A stretch of DNA of 64,000 bases from Solenopsis invicta (taxonomy: Eukaryota; Arthropoda; Insecta; Hymenoptera; Formicidae): positions 15,715,641 to 15,779,640 of the forward strand of contig NC_052670.1 in NCBI RefSeq assembly GCF_016802725.1. The letters run 5' to 3'. Positions 20,042 through 30,173 of the stretch are shown in pieces; position 1 is the stretch's first letter, and the number at the start of each line of letters is the position of its first letter. A program made the translations under genes and the position numbers. The notes below the pieces were generated by a model, which saw nothing but the letters and a program-made list of their open reading frames with translations, did not search any database and was not told the origin of the DNA.

Positions 20042-20281
20042 ATGAGTGGCAAGGAGGAACGTCGCAACGACGGGTACAAACGTCTGACGAATGATTTCAA
20101 ACGGTTCTTAAATAAAAATCGGACGGTTCAAGAACGATTGATGGATAAATATCACGCGGCTCAGGATCGTTATGAAAAGACCCAAGACCGTGTAAAGGAT
20201 GGATATCGAACAGTCGTAGATCGGGTGAAGAAAGAGTATGAAAAATTATCTAATCGACAGAGAACAAAGAATGGTTACTGA
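20042..20281 (+). CDS. Small charged helical protein, 79 aa
   Basis: ATG 20042 directly follows a run of twelve A residues. The product (MSGKEERRNDGYKRLTNDFK...) is almost entirely charged helix with repeats of the type QDRYEKTQDRVKDGYRTVVD; coiled coil is likely. AATAAA occurs just after the stop (~20294), a possible poly(A) signal. It lies between the DUF8207-like gene and integrase in the plus-strand block. No recognised family; reading frame intact. Confidence 0.6.
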   Translation: MSGKEERRNDGYKRLTNDFKRFLNKNRTVQERLMDKYHAAQDRYEKTQDRVKDGYRTVVDRVKKEYEKLSNRQRTKNGY

Positions 20282-20342
20282 AGGATGATAGAAAATAAAC
20301 GAAGCTGATATACATTACATCGCGAGTTTACACACCGAAAAC

Positions 20343-21294
20343 ATGAGTTCATCGAAGAGAATTAGCTTCGAGAGACGACGCCTCGTCGAGGAATTGCATG
20401 CATCTGCTCGAAGACATTTTCCACAAAGACGTGTTATAATCAAAGGGTTCGACGACTTGTGGCAAGCGGATATCGTCGAGATGCGTCCGTATTCAAATAT
20501 TAACAGAGGTCATCATTATATACTTAACATGATCGATGCGCTGAGCAAATTCGCATGGGCAGTAGGGATGAAGAGTAAAAGCGGAAAAGATACGGCTGAC
20601 GTCATCGCCGAGATAATTCGGAAGAGCGGAAGATATCCACGCAACTTGCATACGGATATGGGCAAAGAGTTTTACAACGCCGATGTGCAGAAACTCTTGA
20701 GAAAACACCGTATTAATCATTATTCCACGTATTCGGTGTTAAAGGCATCGATAATCGAGCGCTTCAATAGAACTTTGAAAGATAAGATGTGGAAGATGTT
20801 TACGTTGCAAGGATCTTACAAGTGGGTCGACGAGCTACCGCGTCTGGTTTCCGAATACAACGACACGCTGCATAGAACGATAGGCATGCGACCTGTGGAT
20901 GTAACGCCAGCGTCGGCTAAAAAGCTGTTGAACACCGTATATAGTCACGTTAAGATCGCTGCTCCTGCAAAATTCAAGGTCGGAGCTAAGGTACGCATGA
21001 GCAAGCACAAGACAATTTTTAAGAAAAACTTTACACCAAATTGGACCACCGAGGTGTTTACGATCGTTAAAGTGCGATCGTTAAAGAACAAACCCCGTCA
21101 CATACCTCCTCGAAGATTATCGTGGAAAAAGCATCGCGGGCGCTTTCTACGAACATGAATTACATCAAGCAAAGTATCCGGACGTTTTCCTTGTCGAGAA
21201 AATTTTGAAAAAGAAAGGAGATAAAGTCTATGTGAAATGGCTGGGATTCGATGGATCGCATAATTCGTGGATAAATAAAAGAGACGTTGTTTGA
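20343..21294 (+). pseudogene. Polinton integrase with C-terminal chromodomain, one late frameshift
   Basis: Retroviral-type DDE integrase that would join the TIR ends to target DNA with 6-bp stagger. ATG 20343 (MSSSKRISFERRR). Catalytic residues are seen in LWQADIVEMR, LHTDMGKEFYN and SIIERFNRTLKD. The SH3-like C-terminal part (KFKVGAKVRMSK) follows. The frame then changes in a CCCC run near 21094; the annotated frame ends at 21158, while the chromodomain (HELHQAKYPDVFLVEKIL, VYVKWLGFDGSHNSWI) continues in another frame to 21294. The catalytic core is intact, the chromodomain detached. Convergent with polymerase B. Confidence 0.85.
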
Positions 21295-21680
21295 TTTTAT
21301 ACACACATATATTTGTAAGAAAAAACATTGTAAACAAATGTATTCAAAGCAACGTTAAATATACACAAACGTATACAAAAGATCGGAAAGAATATACTCG
21401 TACTAAGTCACGCAAAATTAATCTACATTAAAGGTTATTACAACAATAAGTCACACACAATTGTCGCCTTTCATTTTTTTTTTACAATAAGTCACACAAA
21501 AGTATCACCTTTTATTGTTGCAATAATATTAAGTCATGAAATATTATCAACTTACATTGTTATATATATTGTTTAATCAGTCACGCAGAATCAACTTAAA
21601 TTAGTAATAAGCATCGCATTAATTGTCTTATAGTAATACACAATGTTATAAATAAAGTATTAAAGAGTATAAAAAATGTG
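21295..21680. repeat. AT-rich intergenic region with five ~43-bp-spaced motifs
   Basis: Between the convergent integrase and polymerase genes, AAGTCACRCAMAATT-like words begin at 21405, 21448, 21489, 21531 and (as CAGTCACGCAGAATC) 21578, spaced 43, 41, 42 and 47 bp. They may be a decayed tandem repeat or protein-binding iterons. A possible AATAAA is at ~21651. Confidence 0.6.
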
Positions 21681-24600
21681 TTACGATGTTATACGCCAAT
21701 GTCTCCAAGGCAATGTTTCAGTAGAATCAGGCAAAATGTAACGCTTGTCATCGAACGGGCTGAGAGCAATCTTTCTTTCTTTGATTGTGTGTACATCGTG
21801 GAGCTTCGAACGTATACACGCTTGCTGACGAGTCATTTCTATCCCGTCGTGCAAGCAATGCGTATAATCTTCAAACGTTATAGTTCGTTCTACAACGCTA
21901 TTCTTTACACCTTTCGCCTTTTTTGTATCTTTTTTCCCTTCTACTTTTACAGCATACATTTTTGCTCTTAGCCCTACAAATTCGGTCATAATCTTGCCGC
22001 AATTCTCGTCTTTCATTAACCTTGGAACCTTCTTATTCGCAAGAGGCGTATTATATTCATTGTCGGCGGGATAATCGCTCGTGTCGTATCTCGCGATATC
22101 ACGTTTCATATCCATGTACACATTGTCACACTCAATGACATAGATGAGGCTGTCTGTGTCTGTATAGAGTATCTTACATTTATCTTTATACAATGGCAGC
22201 ATATAATCGTAATGAAATTCGTAAAGGCAGATTTTCGAAATGTCGAGAATACACATACCGACATATATGGGTTTGTTAAATTTTACCGAGAGTTTACGCA
22301 TCTCTATGGCAACCAGATTTTCTGCGAAAACGCTGCGACTATGAAAATTCGGAGCAGCAATCATGGCCTCTGCCCCGTAACGGCGTTCCCATTGCGTTAC
22401 TAATTTTATATTAATTGATTACGTACATTTTCCATGGTTTTACCGAAAACTGCATTATTCATTAATTTATATAAATTTTTCTCGAAATCATTTTTCACGT
22501 TCGTTCGAAACTCTGTATTTAATTCTATATAATCGCGGAGCCAGGTGGATTGAGCGAATTGAAGTACGCGATGTATCTTTACGATTCGAAGCCCGTGACG
22601 CGTGCACCGTTGAAGATTGCGGTAGTGGATGACGTAACGCTTTTTATCATGCACTGTCGCTAGTAATTTCTTCTGCCTTGACCCTGGAGGCTTATCGCTC
22701 GAAGGACAGAACGGTAAGTCACTGTGTCGATCGTGCAGCTGATTCTCATATGCAAGGTCGACTTCTAGTATATATCCGGTGTCCGAGTCAAATGCGATCG
22801 CGTTTACATCGAAATTGTCAACGTTTTCGACCCATTTAAATTCACCGTATGGCAACGGTTGACACATTGCCCACCCATACAGATTATTCACATCATTATA
22901 CATCAAATAAGTCGACGGTTTTGACGGATCGTACGATTTCATGTACTTATTATTAGCCTTCGCATATCTGCCCGAACACTGGCTTAAACCGCCACGAATT
23001 CCACGTTCCACGTAAAGTAGCATTTCTATGTCTGTGAGCAACTCGAATCTTATACTTGTTTTCTTCAACATTGCATCCCACGTGTAGCCTGGCAATGTAT
23101 AGTAATGCGCAGGGTCCAAACCGTAACTCTGCATGCTTTTGTCGCGAAAGTTTTCGAAAATGTCGGCTAATAATAAGACATCTGTTTTCAAATATAAATC
23201 GCTGTATTCGTCCAGCATTTTAATTGCGAACCGTTGCCATACGTTCTCGGCATGAGCGTAATCATGCTCTGATACCATCTGTCCGCTCAGTGAACTGTAG
23301 AAAGATTCGCGCGGTGGTAAACGCGTTTCTAAAAGCTTTTCGGCATCATCAACGTACTCGTATGGAAAAACGCCTTTGCGCGTGAGGAGTTCGAAATCCT
23401 CGTTTGACATCGTGGAAAATTCGGAACGAGTAATGTTTAATTGTTCAATACCTAGAAACGACGCCAATTTTTCGAGACTCGCACTTAGGAATTTATATGA
23501 GTCGATGAATCGAAATCGTATACAATTTCGTACCTCTCCCGATTTTGTTCCTACACCGGTAGCTGCGACGTGTTTAGTAAACGAAATATATTTTTCTTTA
23601 TTAATCGGTAGTAGGTCGATCTTGCCTTCGAATGCGGTAGAAATTTCTTTTATTATAAAATGCGCGTCGTATCCGCTCAAATTGTGAAAAACGTACGTAT
23701 TCTTATAATTTAAATTACATTTATTATGGGCAGGACCGCGATACTTGCCGGTCAAATGACAGTGATCACGCACCCGCCGATTGTCAAGCCACTCGTTACA
23801 GGTAAGGCCCGTATCTGGTATAAACGGTTTTTCACATATATGACAGTTCGACGCGTTTAAAAATGCCTCTTTCTGCTGTATAGTTAATTGTTCCATTGGA
23901 ACATTGGCGGATATTCGGGCTTTCATATCGTGCGCAAGATTTTCTAACTTTTTCGCGAACCACGCGACGCAGTCCTTATAGCGGCGAAAACGATACATCG
24001 ATAACTCGTCGTACGAGCATTTAACATAGTAAGCTATGCTGTATACCTCGTGGTGTTGATACGCGAAACTCGACGTGTTCTCTGTTTCGTTCTTCTCCAT
24101 CTTCTTCAATACGCACTCCAAATCAGCGTAAATTACAAATGGTACGCGCTCCTTGTTGTTGTATGAGTCGAATTCTAACCATTTCTGGTCCTCTCTCGGT
24201 AGTATGATGGCACAGTCATTTACTTTCTTGCACTCTGTTTCAGGCGATTGCAATTTTTCCTGTAAGTGGAAGTAATGCAGGCAACTGTAATAAACAAATT
24301 ATTTTTTACTAAACAATAATTAAAAGTGTGAAAGTTTTTTTTTATATTATTACACTTACCGATCGCAAATGTACTTTCTTCCATCATGTTTGTTTAGTTG
24401 TGAGCTGATCAGGTTCTTAATCCACGCAAAGTGGCCGTGGGTGACGTCGTGTTCATCTTCCACATAGAAGAGATTGACGTGTTTCCCCTTCTTATCTTCG
24501 GTCAGTCGTAATGGTACAACGTATTCTATCTTTTCTTTTCTATCCAATTCGGTTGTGTACACATTCACAGACACGTTGTTTAATCGTTCAAATTTTCCAA

Positions 24601-25470
24601 TGTCTTTCACTTTCATTGGAAATTGTATCTCGTCAAACTTTAACACAGTCGAATAATGCGGGTAAGATGACTCCCGGTGGGCATTTCTTTCAGCGGGGTA
24701 CAGGGCAGCCACCACCGACTACGCGAAGCAAGCATTGTCTTGTGATTGCACATTAATTATTGCACGCTTGTCGCTTGCTTCCTTCGACAATTTGAAGTAA
24801 CATCCCGCGTGCATGGGATTAAGCTTGTTTATATTCACCATTAAGTTTTGGATTCGGTGTAACGCCCAGCCGCTATCGCGTTCTTGAAACTCGTCGAGCA
24901 TCGCTAATATCACTTCGATTACACGCTGCTCGTACCATTCGCGCAAATTTGACGCTCTGTATAGTTCATAGTTCTTCGTCGCGAGACTTTTATTATCGCG
25001 GTCGTCACGAATGTTTACAAATTTACCGTTGAATACGGTATTCACCTTCACATTTCCATGTTTCGCGATAGCGTCTCGCACTTGTTCGATCACCAAATCA
25101 CTAGCGTCTTCCAAGAAATGCCGCGGTTCAATATAATCGGTGTTTATGACAGCACCCGTAAGAATACGTGACTCAAACGCGGCCTCGATCTCGCGCCAGA
25201 TGAGCGATCTTTTGCCACTGGTGCTAGCGTGCGCACCACCTCCAACGTGCGCGAAACGTCTTTCTAATTGCGCTTTTGCACCCGCGAGTCGCGCGATTCT
25301 CGCCACTATAGATTGTCTATGTCCAACGGTGAGTGAGGACGTTTGGCACTGCTACAACATTCTTCGAGATGTGCGAGGCACTCTTCGCATCGTTCCACCC
25401 ATGCACGACACTCCTCTTGAGTAGCGATCTGCGAGCATCGCTCGAGCACTTCGCGTTCAATATTCTCCAT
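21681..25470 (-). pseudogene. Protein-primed DNA polymerase B (Polinton PolB), one intron, three lesions
   Basis: Replicative polymerase, ~1,238 codons. ATG 25470 opens MENIEREVLERCSQIAT, a conserved N-terminus; a frameshift near 25310 precedes a long N-terminal region; an in-frame TAG (24719-24721) interrupts ACFA/SVVAALYP; a 75-bp GT-AG intron (24285-24359) splices a cysteine-rich motif (KYICDR/CLHYF). Exonuclease motifs are VIYADLECVL, FHNLSGYDAHFI and YLKTDVLLLADI; a CHICEKPF...RDHCHLTGKYRG zinc module is inserted. Polymerase motif A is YNDVNNLYGW, B is YKLMNNAVFGKTMEN, then a frameshift near 22425, and C is ILYTDTDSLIY. The three lesions prevent full-length expression. Confidence 0.93.
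24285..24359 (-). other. Intron in polymerase B
   Basis: A 75-bp interval with GTAAGT donor and a TTATTACAG acceptor, rich in A/T and full of stops. Removing it joins two parts of a cysteine-rich motif in frame, which supports real splicing. Confidence 0.8.
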
Positions 25471-25521
25471 TTTCAATTATTAGCACGTACTATACGATGT
25501 CTCGGAGCACTCGCAAATTTT

Positions 25522-25807
25522 TTATTTACACGAATTACAGTATGTGCAGAACGCGTTCTTGATGTGAACTTCCAAAAAGCGCGTTATTATTTCCGGCCAC
25601 TGATCAACTGGAAATTTCTTTGACCGCCGATGATAGATTCGATACGCTTCAAAGACATCTACTGATGTCCGAGCGCTAATTACATATCTATTATACGTTG
25701 TCTTTTGTCTGACGAAAAATTGCATCATCTAGCGGGGGCATGAAAGATGTATCCCCACCACTCGAAGATCCCATAGAATATTCTAGATCATTCGTATACA
25801 TTTGCAT
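25522..25807 (-). pseudogene. Small Polinton gene upstream of PolB, probably frameshifted
   Basis: From ATG 25807 one frame reads MQMYTNDLEYSMGSSSGGDT then SFMPPLDDAIFRQ; near 25700 the conserved-looking sequence moves to another frame (NRYVISARTSVDVFEAYRIY, FPVDQWPEIITRFLEVHIKN) and ends with CTYCNSCK, a possible zinc-binding tail, at 25522. AATAAA overlaps the stop. It lies 52 bp upstream of PolB on the same strand. That both parts are one gene is inference from their adjacency and from similar proteins I recall in insect Polintons. Function unknown. Confidence 0.5.
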
Positions 25808-25980
25808 CAGTGTGTGACACTCTACATTAGAAATCTCGATCGAGCAGAGGGAGACTTGCGCGCATATTTGCAGCGGCGCGTGCGAACCTGTCCATACGTG
25901 TTCAAGGCTAATGATACATAGTACGATTCGTCTTCGATGTAATTCGATACCTTTGCGATTAGCCGCCGTCAAAATACATG

Positions 25981-27004
25981 GCAAGGCCTGAGAGCTGCAT
26001 CGGCAAATATAATTTGCATAAAGAATATTCTATATCTCTCGAACAGTAGGCTAGAAAATTACGAGACTTGAAAAGTTATACGTATTGGAATACTGTCTTT
26101 CAATTGGATCCAGAAAGAATAATGAAAATTAGGTAGAAAACATTTATAACATAATAATATAATAGTAAGCACATGTGTATATTACAATAGAATGGTGAGC
26201 ATTCAGTCAAGGCGTACGCTTCGTCTACGATGTAATTCGATACCTTTGTGATGAACCGCCGTCAAAATACACAGCAAGGCCATGCTTGAGAGCTGCATCG
26301 GCAAATATAATTCTAATAAAGAATATTCTATATCTCTCGAACGTTTTTTATTTTCTCTGTCCGCCGATTTCGCGCGCTGGCGCGGCGGCGGCGGCGGCGG
26401 GCGCAGGCGGTGGCGGCGGCGGCGGCGGGCCCCGCGGAAATCGCCGCGGAAAACCGCCGCGAAATCGCCGTGGAAAACCGCCATGGAAAACCGCCGCGGA
26501 GAACCGCCGCGGAAATCGCCGCGGAGGAGCGCCGCAAAATACGCCGCGGAGAACCACCGCAAAATACGCCGCGGAAATCGCTGCGGAAAACAGCCGCGGT
26601 ATTTTAAAAAAGACGTGCTGATTCATAGCCATGGGATTCCTCTCTCTCCCCAACATCATCCTCGGCGGTACATACCGCTCTGCCGCGCGACTTACCCCCA
26701 CCTTTCAATCCCACCTCTAGATCAGTGAGTGACACCACCCACTGCATCTTGAGGATCACCACCCACTCCCTGTATCATTCCCCGGGTAGGACCGCGGGCT
26801 GACTCCCACGCGCGGGTCAGTTCAGCGGGCTGACCCCCTCCTGCCAGGTCAGTACAGCCGGCTGAACCCCACCTCCCACGTCAGACCCTGCGGGTCACTA
26901 CCCACTCCGCGGTACGTACCGCAGGTACCCCCGCGCCTACATTCCCCCCGCGCCCTCCCCCCCCCTCATTGCTCTCGAATTAGAACTGTCATAGTCTTCC
27001 TACT
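25981..27004. repeat. Polinton right terminal inverted repeat
   Basis: Reverse-complement copy of 11396-12442 with small differences, including the GC-rich minisatellite (26420-26605) and repeated GAGAGCTGCATCGGC...GAATATTCTATATCTCTCGAA segments (near 25992 and 26288). A third partial GTCTTCGATGTAATTCGATACC copy lies just inside at ~25930. Confidence 0.9.
26420..26605. repeat. GC-rich minisatellite in the right TIR
   Basis: Mirror of the left array: units such as GAAATCGCCGCGGAAAACC repeat about twelve times. Long open frames on both strands across it are artefacts of the repeat. Confidence 0.85.
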
Positions 27005-27010
27005 CATGCG
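27005..27010. repeat. Polinton target-site duplication, right copy (CATGCG)
   Basis: Identical to 11390-11395. Confidence 0.95.
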
Positions 27011-27132
27011 AATTTTTTACGTATATAAAAGTGACACAATAGCCAATGGAAAAATACCATCAAATAATTCCATTCGTTATTCTATTATTTTCGTATACGA
27101 AAGTTATTCGAATGTTTTCAAGAATATGGCCC
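27011..27132. mobile_element. Right part of the ~146-bp MITE split by the Polinton
   Basis: Completes the MITE begun at 11372. Terminal part at 27103-27132 is the inverted match of the left end; CAG follows at 27133. Confidence 0.7.
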
Positions 27133-27135
27133 CAG

Positions 27136-27457
27136 GGGTGCTATTCTCGAGTTTGTTCGACTGAGTTTCGTGCACGAATTCGGTTGATTTGCGCATGACC
27201 AGAAGAAATTGGTATTCTCGAGTAATCACTTGGCGATCGCGTGTGAATAGTTGCGAACAATATGCAACGAGTGGGTATTTAGCACTCAAAACGGAATTTC
27301 GTACACGAATTTGATGGCTTCGATTGATATGTGATGCGACGCGAGCAAAATTTGAAGTTACGTGTACAATAGTTCAATTTGCTTATTAAGAATATCAATA
27401 GTGCTTTGCAGTTGTTAATTCTAATTTGTACATAATTTATATTAAAATGTTTTAATT
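27136..27457 (+). other. Probable Harbinger 5' region
   Basis: Begins GGGTGCTATTCTCGAG directly after CAG, resembling the start of the adjacent MITE; may be the 5' terminus of the Harbinger element whose transposase follows. No matching 3' end was found. Alternatively it continues the BEL/Pao host sequence; undecided. Confidence 0.35.
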
Positions 27458-29453
27458 ATGCTACGAAATATTCATAACATAAGATTTGTAGAAGTAACTG
27501 ACGATGCAGAAGGACAGGCCGAATTTCAAAGAAGAAATTTTTATAATCGCGATGAAGCATTCGATATGCCAACTAGACGTTTTGTACAATTATTTAGATT
27601 GAGTAAAAATCTAGTGCGAGACATTATTGACATAGTAACAGAAAGAAACGAAGAATCAACAAGAAAATCTGCGTTGGACCCTACTGTGAAAGTTAAAAAT
27701 TCACTTATATAAAATATAACAAATGAATACTTTGTTTTATAATTTATTAATAATTTCCATTATAATTTCCAGATAGTAACAACGTTAAGATTTCTTGCTT
27801 CAGGAAGCTATTAATTGGATATTGATAAAAATATAAATATGGCAATTAGTCAACCATGTATCGGTCAGTCGATGTATTCGCAACGTTACCAATATTCTGA
27901 ATAAACCAGAAATTTTCAACAATTTTGTCTATTTTCCAAGAAACATAGGGCAATTAAGAAGAATACGAAACAAGTATATACAATTATTTAATACCTGTAA
28001 ATATAGTTGATTATGCATAGTAAATAAGGAATAAAAATACAAATATTTAAAGGATATAGTGTTCACAAGAATTCAAAATTTGTATTATCTATTTAAACTA
28101 ACGATGAAAAAGTTTTTATAATCATTCAGGTTTTCCTGTTACATTATTAGAATACAGAAAATACATATCAAGGAGATCAGGATTGACATTTTGTATGGAA
28201 TGTACTTATAGTATAACAAAATCTGGAATGTAATTGTTTTTATAAATTTTATGCAATTCCCTGATTATTGGTTGCATCGATTGCACGCATGTAACAATTA
28301 TTGCCCCAGCAGCAAATGACGAGTTATATCCGGAACATTTTTATGTAACCGCAAGGGATATCATTCCATCAATGTTTAACTATTTTTAAATATTTTGAAT
28401 AATTACACTCTCTAATTGATGTAACTATTTCAGTAATGTGTGAGGTTTTTGCAAATATGTGATTCAGATTTAAGGATCATAAATGTGAATTCCCGTTATC
28501 CAGGCAGTACACATGACAGTTACATTTGGAACAACAGTACTCTTCTCCCACTACTACAAAACCTACATGCTCATAGCAATAACAACTTTTATCTGCTAGG
28601 TAACAAATATATTATGTTTATATTAAGATAATTCAGAGTTTTAGTGCTATATTTTTATCTTCGTAAACACTTTTATTTAAAAAAAATTAACCAATTTTAT
28701 GAAATAATAAAAATAAAAAACATTCAAATAATGATAAATATAAACATTATACAACATGCTTGCATTAAACATCATATCGTGCATGCTAATATAGAGAAAT
28801 AATATAGAAAAATTATAATACAATCCTAAATTTGAACAGTCGAGAAGTTATGAAGAAGAAAATAAAATTATTTTTTAATATTTAAAACTTTAAAACTAAA
28901 TTATTATTTTCTTCATATTATACATTAACAAACAAAAATAACTTATATGTAATGTTTTAAAGTGCAGAGTATAATCATTGTCATTAGCAAAAAAAATACT
29001 GTAATTTGTCATTTATTGAACAGGTGATTCTGGATACCCTTTATGGCCTTGGCTGTTAACACCATTAGATAATCTGTTGCCAGGAACACCAGAAGCTACA
29101 TTTAATGATTCTTTTACAAGCACTCGTGCGACTATTGAGCGGTACAACGGTGTTCTGAAAACAAGGTTAGGTGTTTGTTGAAATATTACATTATTATATC
29201 GTGTATTACATTATTCAGCTCCTCTAGCCTCAAAAATTATTAACACCTGTGGGATGCTGCACAATATGTGCATAGAAAATAATATACCGGATGTGCCTCT
29301 TGAACCAGAAGACGAAAATGTAGATTTCGGCATGTACCAACCCGAAGATGACGACTTTCTGCGTTGAACACGGCGCACATCGAGTAATTCCTGAGTTAGT
29401 TCAAGCTCGATTACTCCAACAACGAATTATAAGAAATTTTTTTCAAGTGTAGC
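27458..29453 (+). pseudogene. Decayed PIF/Harbinger transposase (HARBI1-like), multi-exon
   Basis: Conserved pieces appear in order over 2 kb: DMPTRRFVQLFRLSKNLVRD (27458-27712, helix-turn-helix region), an acceptor before IVTTLRFLASGSY (~27774), GCIDCTHVTIIAP (~28266, first catalytic Asp), DLRIINVNSRYPGSTHDSYI (28440-28631, second Asp), GDSGYPLWPWLLTPL and ATIERYNGVLKT (~29023-29165, catalytic Glu), then INTCGMLHNMCIENN and a C-terminal ELVQARLLQQRIIRN ending ~29453. AT-rich intervals between pieces have splice-like borders, but several stops and frameshifts lie inside exons. Non-functional. Lies directly right of the Polinton and MITE. Confidence 0.8.
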
Positions 29454-29539
29454 GCGATCAGTGTAGCGTATGTTATGGTATTGCATACCTTATGCCATTG
29501 CTTCCATTCCTTTTTTTCCGCCAGTAGAAAATACTAACT

Positions 29540-29710
29540 TAATGTTTTCTATAATAAACATAGTATTTTTGCTCGAAATACTTTTGAATTTTACATATAG
29601 TAGCAGTTAATTTTTTTTGGCATTGAATCTCATTTTCTTTGGCATTAGCTATTCACTTCTGGAGATTTACTTGTTTTTCCAAAAGATGTAACTTAACGTC
29701 GTAATATTTA
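29540..29710 (-). pseudogene. Diverged duplicate of the Myb-like C-terminal exon
   Basis: Reads YYDVKLHLLEKQ, then after a stop IANAKENEIQCQKKLTATIC, matching 32620-32770 in the same orientation. It sits just past the Harbinger transposase in convergent orientation, on the opposite side of the nested palindromes from the better copy. Confidence 0.45.
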
Positions 29711-30173
29711 AAAATAATAATTAGAATGTAATATTTGCCACCGTTTAATATATCCGTATTGTAAACATTACTTTTAATTAACATCAATATGTATACATAG
29801 AGTTTGATATTTATTTTTATTTTAGAATTTAATATTTTAATTGACAAATAATACATTCTAAATATTATTTCTAAATATGTTTGACTGAAAAAATAATAAA
29901 TTGTATAATTTTTGTAATCATGAAAGTAATTTTGATTTAAATGATAATAGCGAATGTAGTTTATATTATATTACACAGTTGTAATTGGACAATTTTGTAT
30001 AAATTAGGTAAATAAATCATAAATATATATATAAATAATATTAAGCTTATTTAAGCTAAATGTAATATCAAATACAATATCAAATACAATATAATACTGA
30101 ATGTAATACTGAATACAATACTTCAAAATCAATAGTAACTTAGTATTCTATAATAAACTTAGTCAATAGTAAC
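29711..30173. other. AT-rich, no gene
   Basis: Contains repeated AATACAATA / CAATAGTAACTTAGTATT words (30060-30190), partly shared with 32560-32630. Confidence 0.4.

Larger units (their letters stand above)
11396..27004. mobile_element. Full-length Polinton/Maverick (adintovirus-like) element, 15.6 kb
   Basis: The element begins AGTAGGAAGA and ends with its complement, has ~1-kb terminal inverted repeats, and is flanked by a perfect 6-bp duplication. Inside are the hallmark genes: protein-primed DNA polymerase B, retroviral-like integrase with chromodomain, FtsK/HerA-type packaging ATPase, adenovirus-like cysteine protease, and double- and single-jelly-roll capsid proteins, plus a PLA2-like virion protein and several small ORFs. 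Genes form a left minus-strand capsid block, a central plus-strand block and a right minus-strand polymerase block. At least six genes have inactivating lesions, so this copy is not autonomous as it stands, though its overall structure is complete. Confidence 0.97.

Noticed and set aside
26203..26728. Same kind of open frames in the right TIR
   Set aside because: By-products of the repeat.
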